Below, one piece after another: positions 1 to 8,470 of a DNA stretch of 61,689 bases (position 1 is the stretch's first letter; each line of letters opens with the position of its first letter). The notes under the pieces were generated by a model that was given only the letters and a program-made list of their open reading frames with translations, ran no database searches and had not been told where the DNA came from. The stretch is from Parvularcula sp. (GTDB lineage Bacteria > Pseudomonadota > Alphaproteobacteria > Caulobacterales > Parvularculaceae), in NCBI GenBank assembly GCA_002704915.1, contig PAIP01000040.1:1-61689 (forward strand), in the 5' to 3' direction. Made by a program: the position numbers and the translations under genes.

Positions 1-305
1 GTAATGGATGCTTCGTTTTGGGGTGGTACTTCCAGCGTGCCATTTGCTTCTACATAACCGCTCATATAACGTTGTGAGAGCGTGTCAATTTCCATCTGTA
101 AGGCTTCAAACTGCTGTGCCGTGAGCATTACTTCCTTAGCTTCGCCTTCCATATTATCTTCTTCATCTTCCCCTTCAGAGTGATTTTCTTCTGTTTCAGA
201 ATGGGTGGCTTCATCGTGGCCATCTTCAGTTTTTGACTCGCCACAGCTGAATAATGTCAATGCCATAAGCATTGTGGTAATCGGTATATATTTTAATTTT
301 TTCAT
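1..305 (-). CDS. RND efflux periplasmic adaptor (CusB/CzcB-like), partial
   Basis: Only the first about 101 codons are inside the window; the rest runs off the left edge. The start is ATG at 305, just downstream of the pump gene. Residues 1-21 form a lipoprotein signal with a lipobox (LTLFSC), so the mature protein should be lipid-anchored in the periplasm. Next comes a very acidic, His-containing stretch (about residues 22-55) that may bind metal. After it begins a region (MLTAQQFEALQMEIDTL) of the type that leads into the barrel-sandwich domain of Bacteroidota adaptors. The position directly after a CzcA/CusA pump on the same strand fits the adaptor of a tripartite heavy-metal exporter. The metal cannot be told from this piece. 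Confidence 0.8.
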   Translation of the reverse strand, partial: MKKLKYIPITTMLMALTLFSCGESKTEDGHDEATHSETEENHSEGEDEEDNMEGEAKEVMLTAQQFEALQMEIDTLSQRYMSGYVEANGTLEVPPQNEASI

Positions 306-311
306 CTTTTT

Positions 312-3300
312 TTAGTTTTGGAAATATTGTAGTTTAAACAAGGCTTCTAAATAATTATCGAGTGCGTCCAGCGCATCCATTTCGGTCTGTATGGCATCAC
401 GTATAATTTGCGTGAATGCTGCATAATCAAGCGCACCTTCTTTGTAGGCGAGCAATGCGCCTTTGCGCTGGTCTATGGCAAGTGGCAGAGCTTCGGTTTT
501 ATAGAAAAACCAAGTATCTCGCCATCGTGTATAATTTTGCTGTGCTTGTGTATATTGGGATTGCAGCTCGCGTTGTTTGAATGCGGCATTGGTTTCTGCA
601 ATCTGTGCATCCAGTTTAGCAGCTTTTGCGCGGCTGCGGTCTGGGCCAGAAAACAGCGGTATGGAAATCCCTGCCTGATAGGTGTAGAAACCACTATCGC
701 CATTTACACGTTGCAGGCCACCTTGCAGATTAAACTGGGGCAGTAAGCTTGCCCTTGCTGCATCATAGCTTGCTTGTGCTTCGTCTATACGCTTTCGCGA
801 AAGCGATAACTCGGGATGTTCATCCAATGTATCATCAGTCTCTAACACCGAAATTTCGGTAGCTTCAAATTCATCAGCTACGGTGTACATCGTATCTGGT
901 GTCAACCAAAGATTGAGTTTTTGTAATGCGATTAAATAATCTGTTTCTGCCTGCTGAAACCTGTTGGTTATCTGTAACGCTTGATTGCGCGCAGCAGCAT
1001 ATTCCAGTCTCGAAATGGCTTCGACTTCAAAATTGAGTTCTACAGATTGTGCAAATTGACCATAAATGCTGTCCAGTTCTCGATAAAGAACAAATTTCTT
1101 CTTTGCCTGAAAAGCTTCTGACCAGGCTTTTTTGACTTCCAGTTCTATCTGGATTTCAGATAGGTCAAAAGCTGTTTCGGCTAACTGGATGCGTTGTTGT
1201 TGCAAGCGTTTTTTGGCACCTATTCCCAATAGATCAATATTTTGTTGACCGATACCTATCAAGGTATAAATGCCCTGACCATCTGCCACTTCTTCGCCAC
1301 CTGTAAATACTTTAGTATTACCGAAGTCATAGGCATTGCCCGTGAGTGCGCTCTGTCTTTCTATTTCGAGTTGGCTCGTCTTGAGTGCTGGATAATTCTC
1401 TTTGGCAATTTCTACAGCCCGAGATAAGGTAATGGGTGTAATGCTATCCTGAACAATGAGGTCTGGCACAGGTGCTTGTGTTTGTTGCGCTTTCGCCAAA
1501 GCGGTACCACCTAACATAAAACCAAGTATTAAAATCGTGGTCAATGCTTGCGGATTAAACGAACCAATCTTGTTCTGGTCTTTGCGCTCACGTCGCTTTT
1601 CTATAAAGATATAGAGTACAGGAAGTACTATCAACGTGAGTAGGGTGGCCGTAAGCATCCCACCAATAACTACCGTAGCGAGCGGTTGTTGCACCTCTGC
1701 ACCGGCTGATGTGGAAAATGCCATAGGTAAAAACCCAAAAATATCTGTGGTAGCCGTGAGCATAATGGGGCGAATACGTTCTTTAGTCCCTTGAAATATT
1801 CTATCCTTTATGCTTGTAACACCTTCTTCCTTTAAAGAATTAAATCGGTTAATAAGTACCAGCCCGTTAAGAACTGCGACACCAAATAGCACAATAAATC
1901 CTACACCTGCCGAAATACTAAATGGCATATCTCGAAGCCATAAAGCAAACACACCACCAATGGCCGCCAAGGGAATCGCGATGTAAATCATTAGCGATTG
2001 TGAAAAGGATTTTAAGGCAAAGTATAACAGTACAAATATCAAGAACAGGGCGATGGGCACAACAATTGTTAAACGATCCTTAGCGCTTTGTAGGTTTTCA
2101 AACTCTCCACCATAGGTAATATAATATCCTGATGGCAAGTCCAGTTCTTCATCTAACTTTTGTTGTATATCTTTTACAACAGACTCCACATCTCTGCCTC
2201 GTGCATTTACACCTACATAGGTTCTTCTATACGTATTGTCACGTGAGATTTGCATAGGTCCAGGCACGTATTCAATCTCTGCTATTTCAATAATGGGTAC
2301 CTGGCTTCCATCCTTAAGATCGATGTACATCGTGCGCAGGTCATCAATACTTTTTCTATGGCTTTCATCAAATCGTACCACCAGATCAAATCGTTTCTCG
2401 CCTTCAAAAATGACGCCAGCGGTACCACCTGCAAAAGCAGTACTTATGTAATCATTTACTTTTTGAATATCCAGTCCATATTGCGCCATTTTATCTCGTC
2501 TGAACTTTACGGTCATTTGTGGTAGTCCAGCTGTACGTTCTGCACTCACATCGCCCGCGCCAGGAACTGTCTTTATAATAGCTGCCATTTCCTGAACCTT
2601 GTCTGATAACACCTCTAAATCTTCGCCATATAGCTTTACTGCAATATCCTCTCTTACGCCTTCTAAAAGCTCATTAAATCTTAATTCGACCGGTTGGGTA
2701 AATGATAAATTAACCCCGACGAGTTCATCATCCAGTTTATCCCTTATGGCTTCAATCAAACCTTCTTTAGTAGAAGCAGTTGTCCACTCGTCCATATCCT
2801 TATTAAGGATGATATACATATCTGCAATATCCATAGGCATAGGATCTGTAGGTATATCTGCCACACCCATACGTGCTGTTACCGTTTTAATTTCAGGAAA
2901 ATTTTCTAATAGGATAGTTTCTATTTTCTTTGAAACTTCAATGGATTCTGTGAGCGAGCTTCCTGGTCTTATAAACGCCTGCATTGCTATATCTCCTTCA
3001 TCGAGCTGCGGCACAAATTCTCCACCCATATTAGAAAATATAAATCCAGCAATAATAAGCAGAACAGCAGCAGATGATAACACGATAAGCTTAAGCCGTA
3101 GTGCGCCTTTTAATAATGGCTTATAAGCATTATGTATAGCACCAATAATTTTATCACTTATCTTTTCAAGCCAACGCTCAAATTTGCCAAACCAGCTTTT
3201 GGTGTTTTGAACTGGTTTCATAAAAAGCGCAGACATCATTGGGACATACGTAAGACACAGAATAATTGCACCTATCATAGCAAAACCAAAGGTGTATGCC

Positions 3301-4733
3301 ATCGGTTTGAACATTTTACCCTCTACACCTGTAAGGAAAAGTATAGGTGTAAAAACTATAAGTATAATGATCTGCCCGAAAAAAGCAGAACCCATCATCG
3401 TGGTTCCGGCATCATAGGCTACTTTATCCATTACGCCTTGATTGAATTTTAGCTTTCCAGACCTAATCCGTTTTTGGATCTCATACACCGTTCCTTCTAT
3501 AATAATCACGGCACCATCTATAATAATCCCAAAGTCTATAGCTCCCAAGCTCATTAAGTTTGCCCATACATTAAATTGCTTCATTAAGATAAAGGCAAAA
3601 AGCAAGGACAACGGTATGGTCGTGGCCGTTATGATGCCACCTCTTAAACTACCCAACAATAAAACAAGGGCAAATATCACGATTAGGGCACCTTCCAGTA
3701 AATTGGTTTTAACGGTATCGGTCGTTCTGGCAATTAGCTCACTACGATCAATGATAGGGGCGATAGTGAGACCTTCTGGCAGGGATTTTTCAATTTCTGC
3801 CATACGATTCTTAACATTTTGAATAACCGCATTAGGGTTTGAACCTTTTAGCATCATTATTATTCCTCCCACGGCTTCCTTACCGTCTTGCGTAAAAGCA
3901 CCATAACGTACCTGATTCCCAAAATGGACGCGTGTTGCAACATCTCCAATAGTTACGGGAATGTTGCCCTCGTTAATAATCGAAATATCTTTAATGTCTT
4001 CCAAAGAGCGAATAAGACCTTCACCTCTTATGAAATTTGACATTTTATTTTTTTCTATGTAAGCACCGCCTGTATTCACATTGTTCCGAGCGAGAGCCTC
4101 ATACACTTGTGAAATACTAATACCCAAACTATTCAACTTATCTGGGTTGACAGTGACCTCGTACTGTTTAATACTGCCTCCATAAGAGTTGACCTCTACC
4201 ACGCCTTCCAGTAATGTGAGTTGTCGTTTGATAACCCAATCTTGCACGGTGCGCAGTTCCATAGGCGAATACTTGTTTTCAAAACCCTCCTCTGGCTTTA
4301 TAGTGTATTCATAGATCTGACCTAAACCAGTAGAGATGGGACCCATAGATGGACTTCCAAATTTTTCAGGGATAGATTCGCCCAGTTCGTTTAGTTTTTC
4401 CTGTACCAGCTGTCGAGGAAGATAGGTTCCCATATCGTCTTCAAAAACGATAGTAACTACGGAAAGTCCAAAGCGTGAGATAGATCTTATTTCTGTAACG
4501 CCTGGTAAATTACCCATAGATAGTTCTACGGGATAGGTTACGAACTGTTCAATATCTTCCGTTCCCAGATTGGGCGATTGGGTAATTACTTGAACCTGAT
4601 TATTGGTAATATCTGGTACCGAACCAAGGTTTACGGTTGCCATTGACCAAATACCAACTCCTATAAGAGTCAAGGTTAATAGGCCAATAATGAATTTGTT
4701 ATTGATTGAAAAATCAATGATTTTGTTAATCAT
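312..4733 (-). CDS. CzcA/CusA-type heavy-metal RND pump fused to a TolC-like outer-membrane factor
   Basis: A 1473-aa protein. I chose ATG at 4733 (MINKIIDFSINNKF), the usual N-terminus of the family, rather than the longer frame to 4811. Residues 1 to about 1045 are an HME-type RND transporter with twelve expected membrane helices. The proton-relay segment DFGIIIDGAVIIIEG lies near residue 400, with the Asp/Asp/Glu pattern of metal-exporting members. From about residue 1068 a second hydrophobic segment ending ALAKAQ looks like an internal signal peptide. It is followed by a helical, Gln/Ala-rich outer-membrane efflux domain (about 1090-1473). The fusion would tie inner-membrane pump and outer-membrane duct into one polypeptide; such fusions occur in Bacteroidota. 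The partial adaptor follows 6 bp downstream. Export of Co/Zn/Cd or Cu/Ag is inferred, not determined. Confidence 0.88.
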   Translation of the reverse strand: MINKIIDFSINNKFIIGLLTLTLIGVGIWSMATVNLGSVPDITNNQVQVITQSPNLGTEDIEQFVTYPVELSMGNLPGVTEIRSISRFGLSVVTIVFEDDMGTYLPRQLVQEKLNELGESIPEKFGSPSMGPISTGLGQIYEYTIKPEEGFENKYSPMELRTVQDWVIKRQLTLLEGVVEVNSYGGSIKQYEVTVNPDKLNSLGISISQVYEALARNNVNTGGAYIEKNKMSNFIRGEGLIRSLEDIKDISIINEGNIPVTIGDVATRVHFGNQVRYGAFTQDGKEAVGGIIMMLKGSNPNAVIQNVKNRMAEIEKSLPEGLTIAPIIDRSELIARTTDTVKTNLLEGALIVIFALVLLLGSLRGGIITATTIPLSLLFAFILMKQFNVWANLMSLGAIDFGIIIDGAVIIIEGTVYEIQKRIRSGKLKFNQGVMDKVAYDAGTTMMGSAFFGQIIILIVFTPILFLTGVEGKMFKPMAYTFGFAMIGAIILCLTYVPMMSALFMKPVQNTKSWFGKFERWLEKISDKIIGAIHNAYKPLLKGALRLKLIVLSSAAVLLIIAGFIFSNMGGEFVPQLDEGDIAMQAFIRPGSSLTESIEVSKKIETILLENFPEIKTVTARMGVADIPTDPMPMDIADMYIILNKDMDEWTTASTKEGLIEAIRDKLDDELVGVNLSFTQPVELRFNELLEGVREDIAVKLYGEDLEVLSDKVQEMAAIIKTVPGAGDVSAERTAGLPQMTVKFRRDKMAQYGLDIQKVNDYISTAFAGGTAGVIFEGEKRFDLVVRFDESHRKSIDDLRTMYIDLKDGSQVPIIEIAEIEYVPGPMQISRDNTYRRTYVGVNARGRDVESVVKDIQQKLDEELDLPSGYYITYGGEFENLQSAKDRLTIVVPIALFLIFVLLYFALKSFSQSLMIYIAIPLAAIGGVFALWLRDMPFSISAGVGFIVLFGVAVLNGLVLINRFNSLKEEGVTSIKDRIFQGTKERIRPIMLTATTDIFGFLPMAFSTSAGAEVQQPLATVVIGGMLTATLLTLIVLPVLYIFIEKRRERKDQNKIGSFNPQALTTILILGFMLGGTALAKAQQTQAPVPDLIVQDSITPITLSRAVEIAKENYPALKTSQLEIERQSALTGNAYDFGNTKVFTGGEEVADGQGIYTLIGIGQQNIDLLGIGAKKRLQQQRIQLAETAFDLSEIQIELEVKKAWSEAFQAKKKFVLYRELDSIYGQFAQSVELNFEVEAISRLEYAAARNQALQITNRFQQAETDYLIALQKLNLWLTPDTMYTVADEFEATEISVLETDDTLDEHPELSLSRKRIDEAQASYDAARASLLPQFNLQGGLQRVNGDSGFYTYQAGISIPLFSGPDRSRAKAAKLDAQIAETNAAFKQRELQSQYTQAQQNYTRWRDTWFFYKTEALPLAIDQRKGALLAYKEGALDYAAFTQIIRDAIQTEMDALDALDNYLEALFKLQYFQN

Positions 4734-4825
4734 AGATAAGGATGTTAATTCAGTTGAAATTCTTGTTTTGTACTTTGAATAAAATGCAATGCACAATATT
4801 GACGAATCCAATAGATGGACACGTC

Positions 4826-4846
4826 AAAACAGGATATAGTTATCCT
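4826..4846 (-). terminator. Weak hairpin plus T-run between the DUF6660-like gene and the pump gene
   Basis: On the minus strand AGGATA-ACTA-TATCCT is followed by G and four T. The stem is only 6 bp, so it may be an attenuator or mRNA-processing hairpin that lowers pump expression relative to the first gene, rather than a full terminator. Confidence 0.35.
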
Positions 4847-4858
4847 ATCAAAACTGAA

Positions 4859-5167
4859 TTATGCCCGAGGGGGCTGAAAAAGGGAATGGGGAATATCTTT
4901 GCCAAGGTCATCAAAATGGACAAAGAATTCTTGAGGAATAGCAGGCTGTAGCGGTTGAAATGCAACAAGCCCAAAATTTATCGTGTGAACGTGACAACAA
5001 TGGCATTGGCAAAAAGGCGAGCATAACTCACAGTTTTGGTCGTGGTCGCCATCAATATCTATTACCGTAACAACTTGGGTGTCATCGGCACTATTTGCCG
5101 CATCGCTACAAGGCACTACATTGAGTGCCAAGAAATAAAACGATAATATGATTGCTACAACTTTCAC
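4859..5167 (-). CDS. Small Cys-rich secreted/membrane protein, DUF6660-like
   Basis: A 102-aa protein read from a GTG start at 5167. The longer frame to 5320 runs through the promoter and operator and into the next gene, so I reject it. Residues 1-20 form a hydrophobic signal or anchor (VVAIILSFYFLALNVVPC). The middle contains a dense Cys/His cluster, CELCSPFCQCHCCHVH, well suited to bind a soft metal. Small proteins of this type accompany CzcA/CusA clusters in Bacteroidota, and I recall them as DUF6660; that name is from memory. It is the first gene of the metal-efflux unit. A metal-binding or sensing role in the periplasm is an inference. The candidate -7 box lies very close to the GTG, so the mRNA may have almost no leader. 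Confidence 0.7.
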   Translation of the reverse strand: MKVVAIILSFYFLALNVVPCSDAANSADDTQVVTVIDIDGDHDQNCELCSPFCQCHCCHVHTINFGLVAFQPLQPAIPQEFFVHFDDLGKDIPHSLFQPPRA

Positions 5168-5171
5168 AATG

Positions 5172-5206
5172 CAAAGATAAAAATATTTTGGTGCAACTGT
5201 GTTGCA
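5172..5206 (-). promoter_or_regulatory. Promoter -7 box and perfect 15-bp dyad (putative metal-responsive operator)
   Basis: On the minus strand TATCTTTG (5172-5179) matches the Bacteroidota TAnnTTTG -7 element. A perfect inverted repeat, TGCAAC-TGT-GTTGCA (5192-5206), lies just upstream where the -33 region should be. A repressor bound there would block RNA polymerase. Because it heads the metal-efflux unit, a metal-sensing repressor of the Fur or ArsR kind is a reasonable guess, but no regulator gene lies in the window. Confidence 0.55.
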
Positions 5207-5261
5207 AAATGGTAAGGCAGAAAAAATCCAGTTTGAGGTACTGGACAAACCTATATTAACT

Positions 5262-6098
5262 TTATGCCATAGCATAGACTTCATCAAATAGCTTTTTATC
5301 CAACCGTTCCTGTTGGCCAAAGCTCTTCTTCAATGTATTGTGTAAAACTGCATTAAAGGCATTGTAGCCCAACCACAAATTCGGTTCTTCATTGAGCAAC
5401 AAAGCCTCATAATTCAAAATCTCAATGACCTCACGGGATTTTTTTGAGGGGTCACTGTTCTTATCGCTACATTCATACCGAAACAGTTTTGTTCTGTCCA
5501 GCACTGCTTTTACGAATTCTCGTGTATCGATGATTTTAAATTCCTTCATCTTATCAAATTTCTTAGTGATGGTATAGAACTCATTGTCTAAAAATTTGTC
5601 GAACAGGTTGTTCAGCCTAGGCATTATGAGGTTCGTATTATTCTTACTATGCTTAATGGAAAAATCGATTTCAGCCTGAGAAACGTGTAAGCCATTGGAA
5701 CAGATTTTGCGATAAAACCCAAAATGACCAGAGGTCTTTTCACTACCGTCATACGAGTTCTTAAACCGAAGCATTGGCAGAATCAAATCCTGATGGTTCT
5801 TGACCGTAAACTGGCTTTTATCGTCTATGATGAAGTCGGTAATAAATGACCTGTCATTTTTGTTGATGGTGCGTTTGTGATAATTCAACTGCGCATCGAT
5901 AAGCATTTCTTCAGCTTTTTTGAAGAACAATTGGTTCGGAATGTGTCCGTAGCTGTTGGATACCACATTGACAATCTTACCATTTGATATAATGGCATTT
6001 TCCAATCCACGACGGGATTCCATTTGGGTAAGACTTTTCAAGGATTTCATTTCTGATGATACGAAGATTTCATCCTGTTGTAAATTTTGTAAATACAT
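5262..6098 (-). CDS. DUF932-like protein of plasmids, phages and ICEs
   Basis: A 278-aa protein starting with ATG at 6098. It contains the DUF932 hallmark RKICSNGL at roughly residues 130-137, with the preceding SYDGSEKTSGHFGFYR segment. DUF932 proteins are common on conjugative elements, plasmids and phages, and their function is unknown. There is no signal peptide or membrane segment. The gene follows the 53-aa ORF by 16 bp in what looks like a two-gene unit behind leader copy A. This places it with the parB gene as mobile-element cargo or maintenance functions, separate from the metal-efflux genes downstream. Confidence 0.75.
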   Translation of the reverse strand: MYLQNLQQDEIFVSSEMKSLKSLTQMESRRGLENAIISNGKIVNVVSNSYGHIPNQLFFKKAEEMLIDAQLNYHKRTINKNDRSFITDFIIDDKSQFTVKNHQDLILPMLRFKNSYDGSEKTSGHFGFYRKICSNGLHVSQAEIDFSIKHSKNNTNLIMPRLNNLFDKFLDNEFYTITKKFDKMKEFKIIDTREFVKAVLDRTKLFRYECSDKNSDPSKKSREVIEILNYEALLLNEEPNLWLGYNAFNAVLHNTLKKSFGQQERLDKKLFDEVYAMA

Positions 6099-6114
6099 AA
6101 CTATTAAATTTTAA

Positions 6115-6276
6115 TTAGACATTTTGTGATAATACCGCGAAGTACTTTGGGTATTTTTCTCTGTAGTAAGCCAAATGGCTTTCGGCACTTTCAATCGTGT
6201 AATTTTCTTTACTTGATTGATAATGTTCTTCGGCTTCTTTCACCGAAATCTTTGATTCACTAAATACTTGTTCCAT
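6115..6276 (-). CDS. Small hypothetical protein (53 aa) behind leader copy A
   Basis: ATG at 6276 gives a 53-aa soluble protein (MEQVFSESKISVKEAEEHYQ and onward) rich in Glu, Ser and Tyr, with a mostly helical look. I know no family for it. The start is supported by alignment of the two leader copies: the leader has the same spacing to this ATG as to the parB ATG at 8316. The DUF932-like gene follows 16 bp later. It may be a small regulatory or accessory protein of the mobile element. Confidence 0.6.
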   Translation of the reverse strand: MEQVFSESKISVKEAEEHYQSSKENYTIESAESHLAYYREKYPKYFAVLSQNV

Positions 6277-6430
6277 AATACTAAAGGTTTTGATTAAACA
6301 ATATTTGAGCATTGCCCAAACGGAAGCTAAAATCTCAGCTCAAAAGGAAACGGAATAAATAAGCGATGGATGGTGAGTAGGCTTTATGCCGTAGTCTTTT
6401 GATAGGTGTATTTTACGAGTTTACCTTTGC
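6277..6430 (-). repeat. Duplicated leader, copy A (upstream of the 53-aa ORF)
   Basis: About 154 bp that align with 8317-8470 without any net length difference. Blocks identical in both copies, read on the minus strand, include CTCGTAAAATAC, AAAAGACTACGGCATAAAGCC (split here as AAAAGACTAC and GGCATAAAGCC), ATTTATTCCGTTTCC, GATTTTAGCTTCCGTTTG and CTCAAATATTGTTTAATC. Conserved potential pairings are GGC-ATAAA-GCC and TTTGAGC with GCTCAAA, the latter enclosing about 26 nt. Each copy also contains TTCCGTTT twice. On the minus strand TTTG, 16 nt, TCCGTTTG resembles a promoter. On the plus strand copy A also holds TTTG, 20 nt, TACCTTTG. Confidence 0.85.
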
Positions 6431-6480
6431 ACCGATATTGATTGATTATTTTTCCCTGCACCGACCGTATTTTGAATTAA

Positions 6481-6513
6481 AAGAAAAAGGGCCGACACGA
6501 ATGCCGACCCTTC
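6481..6513 (-). terminator. Rho-independent terminator after parB
   Basis: On the minus strand a 9-bp stem (GGGTCGGCA with TGTCGGCCC, two G-U pairs) closed by a TTCG tetraloop is followed by TTTTTCTTTT. It lies 16 bp after the parB stop and separates that unit from leader copy A, so the downstream genes need their own promoter. Confidence 0.85.
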
Positions 6514-6528
6514 TTCAAACAACAAAAG

Positions 6529-8316
6529 CTAATCGTTGAGTTCCTGAATTTTCTTTTCGAGAACTGCAATCCGCTCTTTCAAACGTGCTTCACGCTTGTT
6601 TCTCTTTTCCTCATATTCTTTCTCGATACTAGAAATCTTGGATTTGTAATATCCTTGCATCGCATTGTAGAATGAAATATTCGTTAAATTATTGACGTGG
6701 TTACTTTCGCCAAAATGAACCTGTTTGGTCAAGATATAGCGTATCAGCCTATAAAAAATTTCTTTTTTGAAATTCTTTCTGAAATGTTCTACCATTTCGA
6801 CCCGTGTCATTTTTGATGTATAATTCAGAAGTCCTGAAAAGTATTTCTGCTGACCAGTATAATCTACATTATTCTCAAAAAGTGATATTGAAAATGCGAC
6901 CATCTCATCAGTCGAAAGCGCATTCTTTTTATCGACATATTTGGTCTCTCTTATCATTTCGACAATTTCTTCAAATTGCTTATTGTTTTCTATCTGCTTC
7001 TTCCGGATTTCCCTTTCGTTGATTTTGATGATTTGTTCCTTGGGCGTACAATCTACCATCTTTCTACTGGTCAATGGTTCAGAATATTCAGTAGAATCAT
7101 TCTCTGATTTCTCAACCACTTTTACGAAAATCTCTTTATGCTGGTAGGTCTCGGGATGGAATACGGCGCCATTCACGAAGCCATTGTCCTTGGCTGAATT
7201 AAACTTTTTTAGGTCTTCCTTGTAACTCTGTATTGCTTCTTCTAGCTCTGCTTTCAGTTCAGCTTCAGAATAATCATAATGCTGATATTCAGCCTTAATG
7301 GCATCCATTGTTGGCTTGATTGGGCTTTCAATGATTTCAACATCATCCAGCAAATAGACATTCAACCCATTATTTTCAAACTGGGAAATAATAAGCTGAT
7401 TCTTTTCTTCATTTGCCCAATACTGTCGTATTTCTGGAATTAACAGTATGTTTTCTTTCTTGGATTTTTCAATCAGGTTCAGGAACGACTTGGTTTTTTT
7501 CGTCTCAAAACAAGCCGATTTGGTACAAACCATTTTACCTTCGCCGAAAAGATTTCCTTGATTGGCTGCATTGAATGGACATTCTACACAGGAACCAGCT
7601 TTTGAGACTAACTTTTTATCCGCAACATCAAAAGGTGCTTTTTCCAAATCGTAGGTCTGGTCGTTAATCATTCTGTTGATTTGATGTGCCTTAAAATTAT
7701 CACCCATCGTTTCCAGCATCATCTGTTGTTCTTCTGGTGTAAAGAGAGCCACACCAACACCCAATGAAATCGTCATTTCGCCATTGCGCACAAAATGTTT
7801 GAAGCCGTCAATCAGTCCAGCCAACTTCAATCGTTGTCTAATAAAGTTATCCGTTCTTCCTAAGCGCTTCGCAATTTCTAAAGGTGAATACTTATCGCTC
7901 AGATAAGAAATCGCCTCGGCTTCTTCGGTGGGTTCAACATCCTGTCGTTGTAAGTTCTCGATAATTTGTACTTCAAGGACGTCATTGTTCTCATAAGTCC
8001 TTACGATACAGGGAATTGTTTTCTTTCCGGCTAATTTACTAGCACGATACCTACGTTCACCCATTACAATAGTAAAATTCTTTCCAGATTTTCTAACGGT
8101 TATCGGTTGTAAGACACCGAACTCTTTGATACTATCAGAAAGTTGTTGTAACTGTTTCTCATCAAAGGTTTTTCTTGGTTGTTTAGGGTCAGGCTTGATT
8201 TTACCAATGGGTAAGTTCTCAATTTGAAGTGCTGTAGTTGGTTTTCCGTTCACTTCGACTTTGGCAGCAACTCTTGTTCGACTGCGCTTTCTCTTGGTAC
8301 TCGCTTTTGTTGTCAT
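6529..8316 (-). CDS. Large ParB-family protein of a mobile element
   Basis: A 595-aa protein. ATG at 8316 (MTTKASTKRKRSRTR) is preferred over TTG at 8325 because the duplicated leader is aligned to it. After a basic N-terminus comes a ParB/Spo0J-type nuclease-like domain (about residues 35-200) with the box-2 motif GERRYRASKLAG near residue 87 and a helix-turn-helix (SPLEIAKRLGRTDNFIRQRL). A Cys cluster near residues 242-270 (CVECPF, then CTKSACF) probably binds zinc. The C-terminus (about 540-595) is a charged coiled coil ending at the stop. At nearly 600 aa it is twice the length of chromosomal ParB, and no ParA neighbours it, as in plasmid and ICE versions. A role in partition or transcription control of the element is inferred. 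Confidence 0.85.
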   Translation of the reverse strand: MTTKASTKRKRSRTRVAAKVEVNGKPTTALQIENLPIGKIKPDPKQPRKTFDEKQLQQLSDSIKEFGVLQPITVRKSGKNFTIVMGERRYRASKLAGKKTIPCIVRTYENNDVLEVQIIENLQRQDVEPTEEAEAISYLSDKYSPLEIAKRLGRTDNFIRQRLKLAGLIDGFKHFVRNGEMTISLGVGVALFTPEEQQMMLETMGDNFKAHQINRMINDQTYDLEKAPFDVADKKLVSKAGSCVECPFNAANQGNLFGEGKMVCTKSACFETKKTKSFLNLIEKSKKENILLIPEIRQYWANEEKNQLIISQFENNGLNVYLLDDVEIIESPIKPTMDAIKAEYQHYDYSEAELKAELEEAIQSYKEDLKKFNSAKDNGFVNGAVFHPETYQHKEIFVKVVEKSENDSTEYSEPLTSRKMVDCTPKEQIIKINEREIRKKQIENNKQFEEIVEMIRETKYVDKKNALSTDEMVAFSISLFENNVDYTGQQKYFSGLLNYTSKMTRVEMVEHFRKNFKKEIFYRLIRYILTKQVHFGESNHVNNLTNISFYNAMQGYYKSKISSIEKEYEEKRNKREARLKERIAVLEKKIQELND

Positions 8317-8470
8317 AATACTCAAATTTTAGATTAAACAATATTTGAGCAGAAACACAAACGGAAGCTAAAATCTTGGCTCAAAAGGAAACGGAATAAA
8401 TGAGTAAAGGAAGAAGCGTCGGCTTTATGCCGTAGTCTTTTGATGGAAGTATTTTACGAGTTTAACTTGC
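8317..8470 (-). repeat. Duplicated leader, copy B (upstream of parB)
   Basis: Second copy of the leader at 6277-6430, placed identically relative to the start codon of parB. The variable positions are concentrated between the conserved blocks and in the loop of the TTTGAGC/GCTCAAA pair, while the paired arms are kept in both copies. That pattern suggests a conserved RNA structure or several protein-binding sites rather than simple recent duplication. Confidence 0.85.
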
